A stretch of 43,513 nt of DNA from Gemmatimonadota bacterium (GTDB lineage Bacteria > Gemmatimonadota > Gemmatimonadetes > Gemmatimonadales > Gemmatimonadaceae): contig JAJPIS010000041.1 of the NCBI GenBank assembly GCA_021324635.1, positions 1 to 43,513 on the forward strand. The letters are read 5' to 3'. Positions 26,666-34,045 of this stretch are shown one piece after another. The notes beneath the pieces were generated by a model. That model searched no databases and was not told where the DNA came from. It was given only the letters and a program-made list of their open reading frames with translations. The position numbers and the translations under genes are program-made. Numbering within the stretch: the first letter of the stretch is position 1; every line of letters begins with the position of its first letter.

Positions 26666-27745
26666 TCACTCGACGGGAACTCGGGTGCCGGCGCGGGCCG
26701 ACGCGTACGCCGCCTCGAGCACGGCGGCCGTCCGGCGGATGTCGGCCAGCGCGGCGGGGTCGGCGCCCCGGTCGAGCGCATCGGCGAAGGCGGCGAAGAG
26801 ATCCGCGAACCACCCGGGGTAGCGGCGCTTGTCCAGCTCGATCGTGAAGTCCAGCACTGTCGCCGCGCCGGCGGTCGGCTCGAGGCGGAGGATCCCGCCC
26901 TGCCAGTCGATGGCGCCGCGCTCGCCGATGAACCGGACGCGGTTCTCCCGATGCGTCGCCGCCCAGGTGAGCACGAGGGTCGCGAGGCGGCCTGGGAACT
27001 CGATCGTCAGTTGGGCCGTGTCCTCCACGCCGTAGTCCAGGTGCCGGAGCCGCCCAGTCCAGGCGCTGACGGCAGTCGGCGGGCCGCCGGCGGCGTCGAG
27101 CAGCGAGTAGAGCAGGTGTGTGCCGTGGTCGAGCAGGATCCCACCCGCGCTCTCGGCGGCCACCGTCCGCCAGGGACGGCCGCTGCGGTCGGCGCCGGCG
27201 TCGGCGGCCGGTCGATAGACGGCGAGCTCCGCCAGATGCCACCGTCCGATCGCGCCCTCGCGGAGCCAGCGGTGCATCTGCTGCCAGGCCGGGTTGTAGC
27301 GGTACTGGTGGCAGGGCACGACCAGCCGCCCGGCACGACCCGCGGCCTGGGCGATCGCCTCGGCGTCGGCACGAGTGACGGCGACCGGCTTCTCGCACAG
27401 CACGTGGTACCCGCGCCCGAGCGCCCACAGGGTGGCCGCCAGGTGCGTTCCCGTGGGCGTGCAGATGTCCACGAAGTCGACCGGCGCAAACGCCTCGAGG
27501 CCGTCCCAGTCGGCGACGACCGGGAGCGTGGCCCCCTCGCGCGCGCCGGGTGCCGGGTCGACGGCCGCCACGATCTCGACCCGATGACGGACCGCGCCGG
27601 ACGCCAGCGCGCCGGGGAGGTGCGCGGTCCGCGCCACTCCGCCGAAGCCGATCAGGGCGCCTCGATACGGCCGGCCCGACGCCGAGCGGGCGCCGACCGC
27701 CAGATCCGCCGCCGAGCTGGGAGGGGTGGTGTGCGTCTCAGTCAC
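26666..27745 (-). CDS. Gfo/Idh/MocA family oxidoreductase in the head-group operon
   Basis: This 359-residue NAD(P)-dependent dehydrogenase has ALIGFGGVARTAH for nucleotide binding, EKP at residues 118-120 with the catalytic Lys, and GGILLDHGTHLLY in the substrate domain, with the Asp and His used by inositol and sugar dehydrogenases. In this operon it may oxidise a hydroxyl of an inositol, glycerol or sugar-like unit so that the neighbouring aminotransferase can add an amine. Its GTG start (27743-27745) overlaps the end of the CDP-alcohol phosphatidyltransferase gene by eight bases. Confidence 0.85.
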   Translation of the reverse strand: MTETHTTPPSSAADLAVGARSASGRPYRGALIGFGGVARTAHLPGALASGAVRHRVEIVAAVDPAPGAREGATLPVVADWDGLEAFAPVDFVDICTPTGTHLAATLWALGRGYHVLCEKPVAVTRADAEAIAQAAGRAGRLVVPCHQYRYNPAWQQMHRWLREGAIGRWHLAELAVYRPAADAGADRSGRPWRTVAAESAGGILLDHGTHLLYSLLDAAGGPPTAVSAWTGRLRHLDYGVEDTAQLTIEFPGRLATLVLTWAATHRENRVRFIGERGAIDWQGGILRLEPTAGAATVLDFTIELDKRRYPGWFADLFAAFADALDRGADPAALADIRRTAAVLEAAYASARAGTRVPVE

Positions 27746-28724
27746 CGCCGACCGCGACGGCGGGAGGGGGGGACGCGGGGAGCATGCCCGGCTCCAACGC
27801 CCCGAGGACGCCGGTCGCGCGATGCTCCTGCGCGGCCACCAGCCAGAGCAGCACCAGGTTCATGGGGATCGCCGTGATCCACAGCAGCCCGGCCGGCCAT
27901 CCCCCGACGGCCGTCACGCCGAGCACGATGAAGCGCAGGTTCTGGCCAAGCAGCGCGCACGAGCGCACGACCGGTCTCACGCGGGACCGGTAGACGGCCG
28001 CGGCCGCCGGTGACATCCGGTCCGCGCGCCCTGCCCGGGCGAGAGCGACGGTCTGCGGGAAGAGCCGGGTCTGCTGCCGGCCGTACCCGCGGTAGATCGC
28101 GGCCGCCAGGCGTTTCGGCCAGGAGAGGCCCGGCTGGGCCGCGACGCCGTCGAGATCCAGCTCGCTGCCGTGCCCCACCCCCAGCGCGAGGTAGGCGTGT
28201 CGCACGAAGTCGATCGCGGTGCTCTGCGTCGAGTGGCTCAGCGCGGCGACCGCGAGGAGGGCCGTCGCCGCCGGCCAGCTCCAGCCGCCGACGAGCACCA
28301 GGCGGACCAGGAGGTGGAGCCCGAGGTTCACGAATCGCGCCGTGTCCGAGATCCCATCGAGCACGCGACCGAACCGCGTCGACGTGCCGCGCATCCGCGC
28401 GAGCTGCCCGTCGGCGCTGTCGAACAGATCGGAGACGATGAAGAGGGCGAATCCGGCGGCGTTCACCGCCGGGCTCCGATACACGAACAGGTGGCCGGCG
28501 GCGAGGCCGATCACGAGACTGATGAGCGTGACCTGATCCGGCGTCGCCCGCGTCGGGTAGAGCGCACGCGCGATCCGCGCCCCGATGGGCCGGAAGAAGA
28601 CGAGGTCGAGCCACTCCTCGACGTCGCTGCCTTTGGTCGCGAGCCCGCTCGGCGGCGCCGAGTGGACAGGATCGCGCCGATGCACTGCCCGCCAGGCACC
28701 AGTCGATGTGCCCGGACGCTTCAT
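27738..28724 (-). CDS. CDP-alcohol phosphatidyltransferase
   Basis: This 328-residue membrane enzyme joins a phospho-alcohol to a lipid or lipid-like acceptor using a CDP-activated substrate. The family signature D-x2-D-G-x2-A-R-x8-G-x3-D-x3-D is complete at residues 102-127 (DSADGQLAR, then G119, D123 and D127), so it should be active. About six membrane helices surround it. Family members make phosphatidyl-inositol, -glycerol, -serine or -choline, or di-inositol phosphate. Because a nucleotidyltransferase lies in the same operon, it may use a CDP-head group rather than CDP-diacylglycerol. The acceptor could be ceramide made next door. The ATG overlaps the previous stop as ATGA. Confidence 0.9.
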   Translation of the reverse strand: MKRPGTSTGAWRAVHRRDPVHSAPPSGLATKGSDVEEWLDLVFFRPIGARIARALYPTRATPDQVTLISLVIGLAAGHLFVYRSPAVNAAGFALFIVSDLFDSADGQLARMRGTSTRFGRVLDGISDTARFVNLGLHLLVRLVLVGGWSWPAATALLAVAALSHSTQSTAIDFVRHAYLALGVGHGSELDLDGVAAQPGLSWPKRLAAAIYRGYGRQQTRLFPQTVALARAGRADRMSPAAAAVYRSRVRPVVRSCALLGQNLRFIVLGVTAVGGWPAGLLWITAIPMNLVLLWLVAAQEHRATGVLGALEPGMLPASPPPAVAVGGD

Positions 28725-30127
28725 CCGATCCGCTCCGCGGCCTCGCGGAGGACACCCTTCATGGTCGCCAGGGCCTCCATCGCTTCGGCCTCGCGGATGA
28801 CGAGCGGCGGATTGATGCGCACTTCGGGGTTGTAGATCATGGCCAGCACCCCGCGCGCCAGCAAGGTGTCGAAGATCCAGCGCGTGGTCTCCTTCCCCAG
28901 GAGGCGTCGCGTCCCCGGGTGGACGAGATCCATCCCGATCATGAGGCCACGCCCGCGCACGTCGTCGACGATGGGAATCTCGCGCTCCCAGCTCTTCATC
29001 TCGGCCATCATGCGGGCGCCGACGACCCGGCTATGCTCGACCAGCCCTTCCTCGAGGATGGTCTCGATCGCGGCCCGGGCAGCCGCCGCAGCGAGCGGGT
29101 TGCCGCCATAGCTCGAGGAGCTGCCACTCGGGTTGGCCCAGGGCTTGGCGCTGGCCACCCCCTCGCGAACGACGACGCCGGTCATCGGGAAGCCGCCGCC
29201 GAACCCCTTCCCGATCGTCATGATGTCGGGAACGACGCCGTCGTGCTCGATCGCGAACATGGTTCCCGTGCGCCCGAACCCGGTCAGCATCTCGTCCGCG
29301 ATCAGCACCGCCCCCAGGCTGTCGGCGAGCGAGCGGAGGACGCGCAGGTAGCCCGGCGGCGGCACGACGTTTCCGGCGGTTCCCTGGATCGGCTCGACGA
29401 TGATGGCGGCGACGTCGTTCGTCGTCTCGAGCTCGATCTTCCGGCGCAGGAACTCGACACAGTGCCACTCGCACGACGGGAAGGTCTTGTCGAATGCACA
29501 GCGCGCGCAGGACGCGTACGGCGTGCTGTACGCGCCCGGCATGAGCGGGCCGAGCTGGTGCTTGAAGTTGGAGCCGAGGAGCGGCAGGACGCCGGCGGTC
29601 TTTCCGTGGAACCCGCCCCAGAACCCGATGACTTCGCTCTTGCCGGTGTACGCCTTGGCGAGGCGGAGCGCAGATTCCACCGCCTCCGCGCCACTGCTGT
29701 ACAGCTGCGTCCGCGTGAGATCGCCGGGCGTGATCTCGGCCATGAGCTTGACGAGCGCCGCCCGGTGCTCCGAGGTGAAGCTCCCGACGTGGATGCGCGC
29801 GATCTGCCGCTGGACCGCGGCCACGTACTTCGGGTGCGCGTACCCGAGGCTCGCGACCCCGACGCCGGCCAGGAGGTCGATGTACCGGCGGCCATCGACG
29901 TCGTACAGCAGGGCCCCCTCGCCCCGGTCGATGCACAGTCGGCTGAAGAGGGCGACGCTCTGCGTGCCCGGTGCGAGGTACTGGGCCTCCGACTCGAAGA
30001 GCGCGAGCGACCGTGGCCCCGCCGCCCTCGGCGGCGGCGCGGCGGCCGCCGGGGACGTGGGGGTGGGCGGAGTGGCGGACCGCGGGGAGGGGCGGGGCTC
30101 GGCGAGCGCCGTCGGGCGTTGCGTCAC
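28721..30127 (-). CDS. Class III PLP-dependent aminotransferase
   Basis: This is a 468-residue aminotransferase. It shows YDVDGRRYIDLLAGVGVASLGYAHP, SGAEAVESALRLAK, FWGGFHGKT, IVEPIQGTAGNVVPP, LIADEMLTGFGRTG and the PLP Lys in TIGKGFGGGFP. A Cys group CxxC-x8-CxxxC at residues 207-223 (C207, C210, C219, C223) follows PYAS, as in a subset of class III enzymes, and could bind a metal. The first 40 residues are Pro- and Ala-rich. In this operon it likely adds an amine to a keto intermediate made by the dehydrogenase. The GTG start overlaps the previous stop as GTGA. Substrate unknown. Confidence 0.88.
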   Translation of the reverse strand: MTQRPTALAEPRPSPRSATPPTPTSPAAAAPPPRAAGPRSLALFESEAQYLAPGTQSVALFSRLCIDRGEGALLYDVDGRRYIDLLAGVGVASLGYAHPKYVAAVQRQIARIHVGSFTSEHRAALVKLMAEITPGDLTRTQLYSSGAEAVESALRLAKAYTGKSEVIGFWGGFHGKTAGVLPLLGSNFKHQLGPLMPGAYSTPYASCARCAFDKTFPSCEWHCVEFLRRKIELETTNDVAAIIVEPIQGTAGNVVPPPGYLRVLRSLADSLGAVLIADEMLTGFGRTGTMFAIEHDGVVPDIMTIGKGFGGGFPMTGVVVREGVASAKPWANPSGSSSSYGGNPLAAAAARAAIETILEEGLVEHSRVVGARMMAEMKSWEREIPIVDDVRGRGLMIGMDLVHPGTRRLLGKETTRWIFDTLLARGVLAMIYNPEVRINPPLVIREAEAMEALATMKGVLREAAERIG

Positions 30128-31062
30128 GTCGGATGTCTCTGAAACGGCAGGGTGAACGCGCCCGGTCCCGGAACCGCACGGGCGGCCGCGATGGCGGAGG
30201 CGTAGGCGGCAATGTGCCGCGCCGCGTCGTCCCGGAACGGGGCGAAGCTCGGCCAGTCATTCAGGTCGATGAGCACCGGTTGGTCCGGTGCGGGCAGCGC
30301 CACATCGCCGCCGAACACGTCCAGCTTCAGCTCCCGCGCGGCGGCGAAGGCCAGCGCACGCAGGCGATCGTCGTCCACGGCCGGGCACGGGCCACCCGGC
30401 CCGGCGTCGGCGGCGTAGTAGCGGAAGAAGCTCCCGTCGGCGACCGCATAGAACTTGAGGACGGGCCCCGGCACGTGCTCCTGGAGAGCGACGCGGTCAA
30501 TGCCGCGTGCCGCGAACGCCGCGATCGCGTCACCGAGGTCGGCCCGATCCACCGAGACCACGTCCTCGGAGCGCTCGGCATGCACGTCGCCGCGCTTGAC
30601 CCACACCATCCGCCCGTCGGCGCCGAACCCGTCGAGCTCCGGCGCGCCGGACGTGGCGATGATCGCCGTCCGGGGGAAGGCGACGGCCCGCTGGGCGAGC
30701 GCCTGCACCAGTCGGTGGCGATGGCAGCCGAGGACGCTCGAGGGGCGGTTGACGATGGGGATCCCGCCGGTCTCGGTCGCCATCAGGCGCTCGGACGCGT
30801 CGGGCCCCTGGCACATGTTGAGCACCAGCGCGGCGCGCGCGAGCAGGTGGGCAGGAAGGGTCCCGCGGACGAGGTCCGTCTCCGACGCGCGGTCGATCTC
30901 CCAGCCATCGGCGACGAGCTGGGCGACGGTCGCATCCAGGATCGCCGTATCGTTGGCGCGGTGCTGGTTCGGCGAGTACGACGGCTGACGGTAGAGCGCG
31001 ACCCCGCACCGCGCCCGCATGCCGTCCGCCCGGTCCCGCGCCCGCTCGACGAGGGCGCTCAC
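30124..31062 (-). CDS. ATP-grasp fold enzyme, RimK/ITPK-like
   Basis: This 312-residue protein fits an ATP-grasp ligase or kinase. It has an N-terminal pre-grasp region (VALYRQPSYSPNQ), a Lys that can bind ATP in MVWVKRGDVHAE, QEHVPGPVLKFYAV as the second grasp strand, and LIDLNDWPSFAPFRD as the metal-binding motif near the end. That last block resembles the D-x-N-x-F-P region of inositol polyphosphate ITPK-type kinases as well as RimK ligases. It could phosphorylate a polyol or join an amino acid to an amine. The GTG start is coupled to the previous gene (GTGA). The assignment to a substrate is open. Confidence 0.68.
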   Translation of the reverse strand: MSALVERARDRADGMRARCGVALYRQPSYSPNQHRANDTAILDATVAQLVADGWEIDRASETDLVRGTLPAHLLARAALVLNMCQGPDASERLMATETGGIPIVNRPSSVLGCHRHRLVQALAQRAVAFPRTAIIATSGAPELDGFGADGRMVWVKRGDVHAERSEDVVSVDRADLGDAIAAFAARGIDRVALQEHVPGPVLKFYAVADGSFFRYYAADAGPGGPCPAVDDDRLRALAFAAARELKLDVFGGDVALPAPDQPVLIDLNDWPSFAPFRDDAARHIAAYASAIAAARAVPGPGAFTLPFQRHPT

Positions 31063-31766
31063 GAGGCCTCGTCCCCCAGCCACGCATTCGCGAGCTCGAG
31101 ATCCCGCCGGCGGTCGACGTCCACGATCCGCGCGACCTCCACCGTAGCGACCCGAGCACCGGCGTCCACGAGGCGGGCGAGGAATCCCCGCATCCGGGTC
31201 ACCCCGGCCTCCACGGCGTCCACCACCTCGGCCCGAGCCGCGCGCCCGAAGGCATACACGCCGCCGGTGACACACGGCGGACTGACAGGCTCCGAGCCCA
31301 GGCGGCGCACGTAGCCGACAGCGTCGCGCTCGACCCACAGCGGGCGCTCGTCGTCGACGAACGGGGTGACGGCCAGCACCGCATCGGCCCCCTCGGCGAG
31401 CAACGCCCGGGCCGACCCGTAGGTCGCGCCCCAATCGCTCGCCCGCATCACCGTGTCGACCATCGTGCAGAAGACGGGGCCCGGCGGCGTGGCGGCCAGC
31501 CCTTCGGCGAGCGTGTGCAGGGACGACGGGGTATGGCAGGACAGGATGCGGACGGCCGGGTCGAAGCCGTCCAGCGCGCGGACGGCCGGCGCGCGCACGG
31601 CGTCACGGACCATGCACGTGATGGTCGGGCACCCCAGCTGGTCGAGGATCTCGACGAGTCCACGGATCTGGGGACGGCCGGCGATGGTGACCGTCACCTT
31701 GGCGTCCTGGATGCCGTCCGCCGCGAGCCGCGATCCCTCGCCCCCGGCGAGGATCAGCCCGTGCAT
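31059..31766 (-). CDS. Sugar/polyol-phosphate nucleotidyltransferase
   Basis: This 235-residue NTP transferase has the canonical MHGLILAGGEGSRL start for nucleotide binding, a possible metal-site Asp in CTMVDTVM, and a C-terminal IVDVDRRRDLELANAWL as in MobA/IspD/sugar nucleotidyltransferases. It would form an NDP-activated sugar, polyol or amino-alcohol. With the CDP-alcohol phosphatidyltransferase in the same operon, CDP-activation of the head group is the simplest idea, as in CDP-inositol pathways of archaea and thermophiles. The ATG at 31764-31766 lies 13 bases inside the end of the HAD gene. Confidence 0.82.
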   Translation of the reverse strand: MHGLILAGGEGSRLAADGIQDAKVTVTIAGRPQIRGLVEILDQLGCPTITCMVRDAVRAPAVRALDGFDPAVRILSCHTPSSLHTLAEGLAATPPGPVFCTMVDTVMRASDWGATYGSARALLAEGADAVLAVTPFVDDERPLWVERDAVGYVRRLGSEPVSPPCVTGGVYAFGRAARAEVVDAVEAGVTRMRGFLARLVDAGARVATVEVARIVDVDRRRDLELANAWLGDEAS

Positions 31767-32548
31767 TGCGACACCAGGGGCGCCCCGCCAGCGAGGGGCG
31801 CCAGCACGGCCGGAAGCTCGGCAAGGGATGCGATGCGAGCCGTCGGCGCGCAACCCGGCGGAGCCGTGCGGACCGCTGGCGCGAGCCACACGGCTCGCAT
31901 CCCGAGTCCCAGGGCCGGTCGGATATCCGCTTCGGGATTGTCTCCGATCATCCAGGCGCGGCTCGCCGGGACGTCGAGGGCAGCCAAGGTGTGCCGAAAC
32001 GCGCGGCGATCGGGCTTGGAGACGCCGAGAACGGCCGAGTCGGTGACCACGTCGAACAGGTGCGCCAGCTCCAGCTCGTCCAGACAGACCGCCAGGTTTC
32101 CGGTGAAATTCGAGACGACCGCGAGGCGATGCGACCGGCGGAGCCCCTCCAGCACACTCCGGTTCCGAGCGATCGTCCGCACGCTGTCCGCGTGCACGGC
32201 ACCGGCGACCGCACCCGCGTCGATTGCCGTGCCATCCGGCAGCAGCCGGCACAGGATCCCCGCCTGCGCCTCCATCATCGCCCGGAGGCCCAGTCGTGCG
32301 ACGCCGTCGAGTGCCTCGAGCTGTCTATCGGATGCCCGAAAGATCGGCTCGAACGCCTCGGCGTCGAGCCGGCCTCCCAAACGCGCATACGCGCCGTGGA
32401 AACGGAGGCTCCACCGCACGCCATCGGCGTCGAGCGTACCGCCGAAGTCGAACAACAGCGCACCGCGAGAGTCCCTCGCGAGCTCGTCAACCGCATCGTC
32501 CAGGACCGCTCCGGGCAAGCACACCGTACTGTATCGCGACCGTAACAT
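31754..32548 (-). CDS. HAD-superfamily hydrolase
   Basis: This 264-residue HAD protein has motif I LLFDFGGTLD, with the nucleophile at Asp34 and Gly at the usual general-acid position. Motif II lies in VVSNFTGN, motif III Lys in SKPDRRAF and motif IV in MIGDNPEADI. The missing second Asp is known in dehalogenase-like and other HAD groups, so phosphatase activity is not certain. It is the first gene of the seven-gene operon and might remove a phosphate from a precursor. The start is uncertain: ATG at 32548 is used, ATG at 32584 is in frame, and GTG at 32524 is possible. Confidence 0.8.
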   Translation of the reverse strand: MLRSRYSTVCLPGAVLDDAVDELARDSRGALLFDFGGTLDADGVRWSLRFHGAYARLGGRLDAEAFEPIFRASDRQLEALDGVARLGLRAMMEAQAGILCRLLPDGTAIDAGAVAGAVHADSVRTIARNRSVLEGLRRSHRLAVVSNFTGNLAVCLDELELAHLFDVVTDSAVLGVSKPDRRAFRHTLAALDVPASRAWMIGDNPEADIRPALGLGMRAVWLAPAVRTAPPGCAPTARIASLAELPAVLAPLAGGAPLVSQCTG

Positions 32549-32776
32549 CTGGGCAAGCGTCGATGTGGCGCAGGTATAGCCCATCTGCCCCCAGGAACGG
32601 ACGATCCCGCCGCCGGTGCGCGCGTGTGCCGTGCGCGCCCGGCGGCCCCGGCATCGCGCCCCTCGTTGCGGGTCCCGGTGGCGGCGCGCCGACGGGCCCA
32701 CGTCCCCGCGTGGCCACGTCCCACGCGCCAGGGTGCCACGACGGCATCATGGCCCGACCCCGTCGTTGCTGTTTCC

Positions 32777-32815
32777 GGTACCAGGGGCAATCGCGTCGCG
32801 ATTGCCCCTGGTACC
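32777..32815. repeat. Perfect 19-bp palindrome, family A copy 2
   Basis: The arm GGTACCAGGGGCAATCGCG (32777-32795), a T, and its exact reverse complement (32797-32815). The next 45 bases, including CCGTTCCGTTG and GGCCGCGGG, are nearly the same after the copy at 33158, so the repeated unit is longer than the palindrome. Confidence 0.85.
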
Positions 32816-32860
32816 ATCCAAATAATCCCGTTCCGTTGGTGGCCGCGGGGCGCGGGGGAC

Positions 32861-33012
32861 GCGAAATGCCGCCCCGGCATTGGTGTGCGATGCGGATCGC
32901 GGGCGGCATGAATGCCGGGCCGGTCATCCGTGCAGATGCGAATCGCGGGCGGCATGAATGCCGGCCCGGCATCGGTGCGGGATGCGAATCGCGGGCGGCA
33001 TGAATGCCGCCC
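32861..33012. repeat. 46-bp tandem repeat array with internal palindrome
   Basis: Units start with GGGCGGCATGAATGCCG at 32901, 32947 and 32993, exactly 46 bases apart, after a partial unit from 32861. Each unit also contains GATGCG(A/G)ATCGC. The last copy ends as the palindrome GGGCGGCAT-GA-ATGCCGCCC (32993-33012). Copies differ at a few bases. Confidence 0.85.
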
Positions 33013-33157
33013 CTACGGTCCGCGCACGTTCCCGTGCGCCCGCGACGACACCATCATCCCGCCCGTCGTTCCCGGGGCCGCGGGTATCCACGCCCCCAAC
33101 ACGCGCGCCCGCACCGCCACGACGGGCCCACCATCGCGCCCGGTCGGTGCCGGTCCC

Positions 33158-33196
33158 GGTACCAGGCGCAATCGCGTCGCGATTGCCCCTGGTACC
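33158..33196. repeat. 19-bp palindrome, family A copy 3, one mismatch
   Basis: The arm GGTACCAGGCGCAATCGCG (33158-33176), a T, and a right arm (33178-33196) identical to that of copy 2. One arm position differs, so the stem has a single mismatch. The flank ATCCAAACAAACCCGTTCCG matches copy 2 closely. Confidence 0.85.
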
Positions 33197-33253
33197 ATCC
33201 AAACAAACCCGTTCCGTTGATGGCCGCGGGACGCGGGCCGTTCCGCCAACGGC

Positions 33254-33273
33254 GGGCGGCATGAATGCCGCCC
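33254..33273. repeat. Isolated copy of the GGGCGGCAT palindrome, family B
   Basis: GGGCGGCAT-GA-ATGCCGCCC at 33254-33273 equals the palindrome of the 46-bp array but stands alone, about 240 bases downstream. This shows the palindrome itself is the unit that spreads. Confidence 0.75.
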
Positions 33274-33360
33274 GTACCGCCCTTGCGCCTCCCGGGCGGG
33301 GGATGAGGATTCGGTGCACACCGCGCAATGGCTTGCCGACCTGGCCGGAGGCTGCACCCG

Positions 33361-33960
33361 ATGTGGCATACCCTGTATCAGGACATGATCGTGCCGGGCG
33401 TTCCGGTGCTGGAGAAAGTGCTCCGCACGCTCGGGGTCTATGTCTTCCTGCTGGTGGGACTCCGGCTGGCGGGGAAGCGGGAGCTGGGCCAGCTCAACCC
33501 GTTCGACCTCGTGGTGCTGCTCGTGCTCTCGAACACGGTCCAGAACGCGATCATCGGGAACGACAACTCGCTCGTCGGCGGGCTGCTCGGCGCGGCGATC
33601 CTCCTCACCCTGAACTACGGGGTGGTTCGGTTCCTCTACCGCCACCCGGCCCTCGACCGACTCATCGAGGGAGACTCCGACGTCCTGGTCCGCGACGGCC
33701 GGGTGCTCGAGCACCGCCTGGAACGCGAGTTGATCACGCCCGCGCAACTGGAGGCGGCCGCACGACGGCAGGGGATCGAGCGCCTCTCGGATGTGAAGAG
33801 CTGCCGGCTCGAGACGGGCGGGGCGCTGACGTTCGTGACCCGCGACCCGACGGCCGACGACCGGCGACACGGCGACATCATGTCACGGCTCGACGCGATC
33901 GAGTCTCGCCAGGCGGAGTTGCTCTCCCGTCTGTCGCCGGCGGCTGGCCCCGGGGCCTGA
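33361..33960 (+). CDS. DUF421 (YetF-like) membrane protein
   Basis: This 199-residue protein has three N-terminal membrane helices and a cytoplasmic C-terminal domain. The family hallmark GKRELGQLNPFDLVVLLVLSN is present, followed by SDVLVRDGRVLEHRLERELI in the soluble domain. DUF421 proteins such as YetF are found across bacteria; their biochemical role is not settled. The ATG at 33361 has GGAGG nine bases upstream. The C-terminal 40 residues form a likely coiled coil (MSRLDAIESRQAELLSRL). Confidence 0.87.
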   Translation: MWHTLYQDMIVPGVPVLEKVLRTLGVYVFLLVGLRLAGKRELGQLNPFDLVVLLVLSNTVQNAIIGNDNSLVGGLLGAAILLTLNYGVVRFLYRHPALDRLIEGDSDVLVRDGRVLEHRLERELITPAQLEAAARRQGIERLSDVKSCRLETGGALTFVTRDPTADDRRHGDIMSRLDAIESRQAELLSRLSPAAGPGA

Positions 33961-34045
33961 CCCTCCCCGGCGCCGCGGCACACGGCTCCCGCGCGAGCTC
34001 CGGCGCGAGCTCCGGGGCGAGTTCCGCCGCAAGTCCCGGCGCGGC

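Larger units (their letters stand above)
32549..33360. other. Gene-free region with clustered repeats
   Basis: About 810 bases between the HAD gene and the DUF421 gene hold no convincing gene. Open frames here are made of repeat sequence and have no homology-like features. The region contains two members of one palindrome family, a 46-bp tandem repeat and a separate copy of its palindrome (listed individually). Promoters for both flanking genes must lie here, but I could not settle on any. Confidence 0.75.

Noticed and set aside
32528-32578. Promoters for the head-group operon (minus-strand TTGCCC-17-TACAGT, or TATACC)
   Set aside because: The first would start transcription at or inside the coding start used here, and the second has no credible -35; neither is strong enough to report.
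32616-33264. Several short open frames in the repeat region, some starting MRIAGGMNA
   Set aside because: They translate the 46-bp repeat and the palindromes; the pattern comes from the DNA repeat, not from a protein.
32861-33273. CRISPR array
   Set aside because: The repeats are contiguous or palindromic with no unique spacers of constant size, and no cas genes are present.
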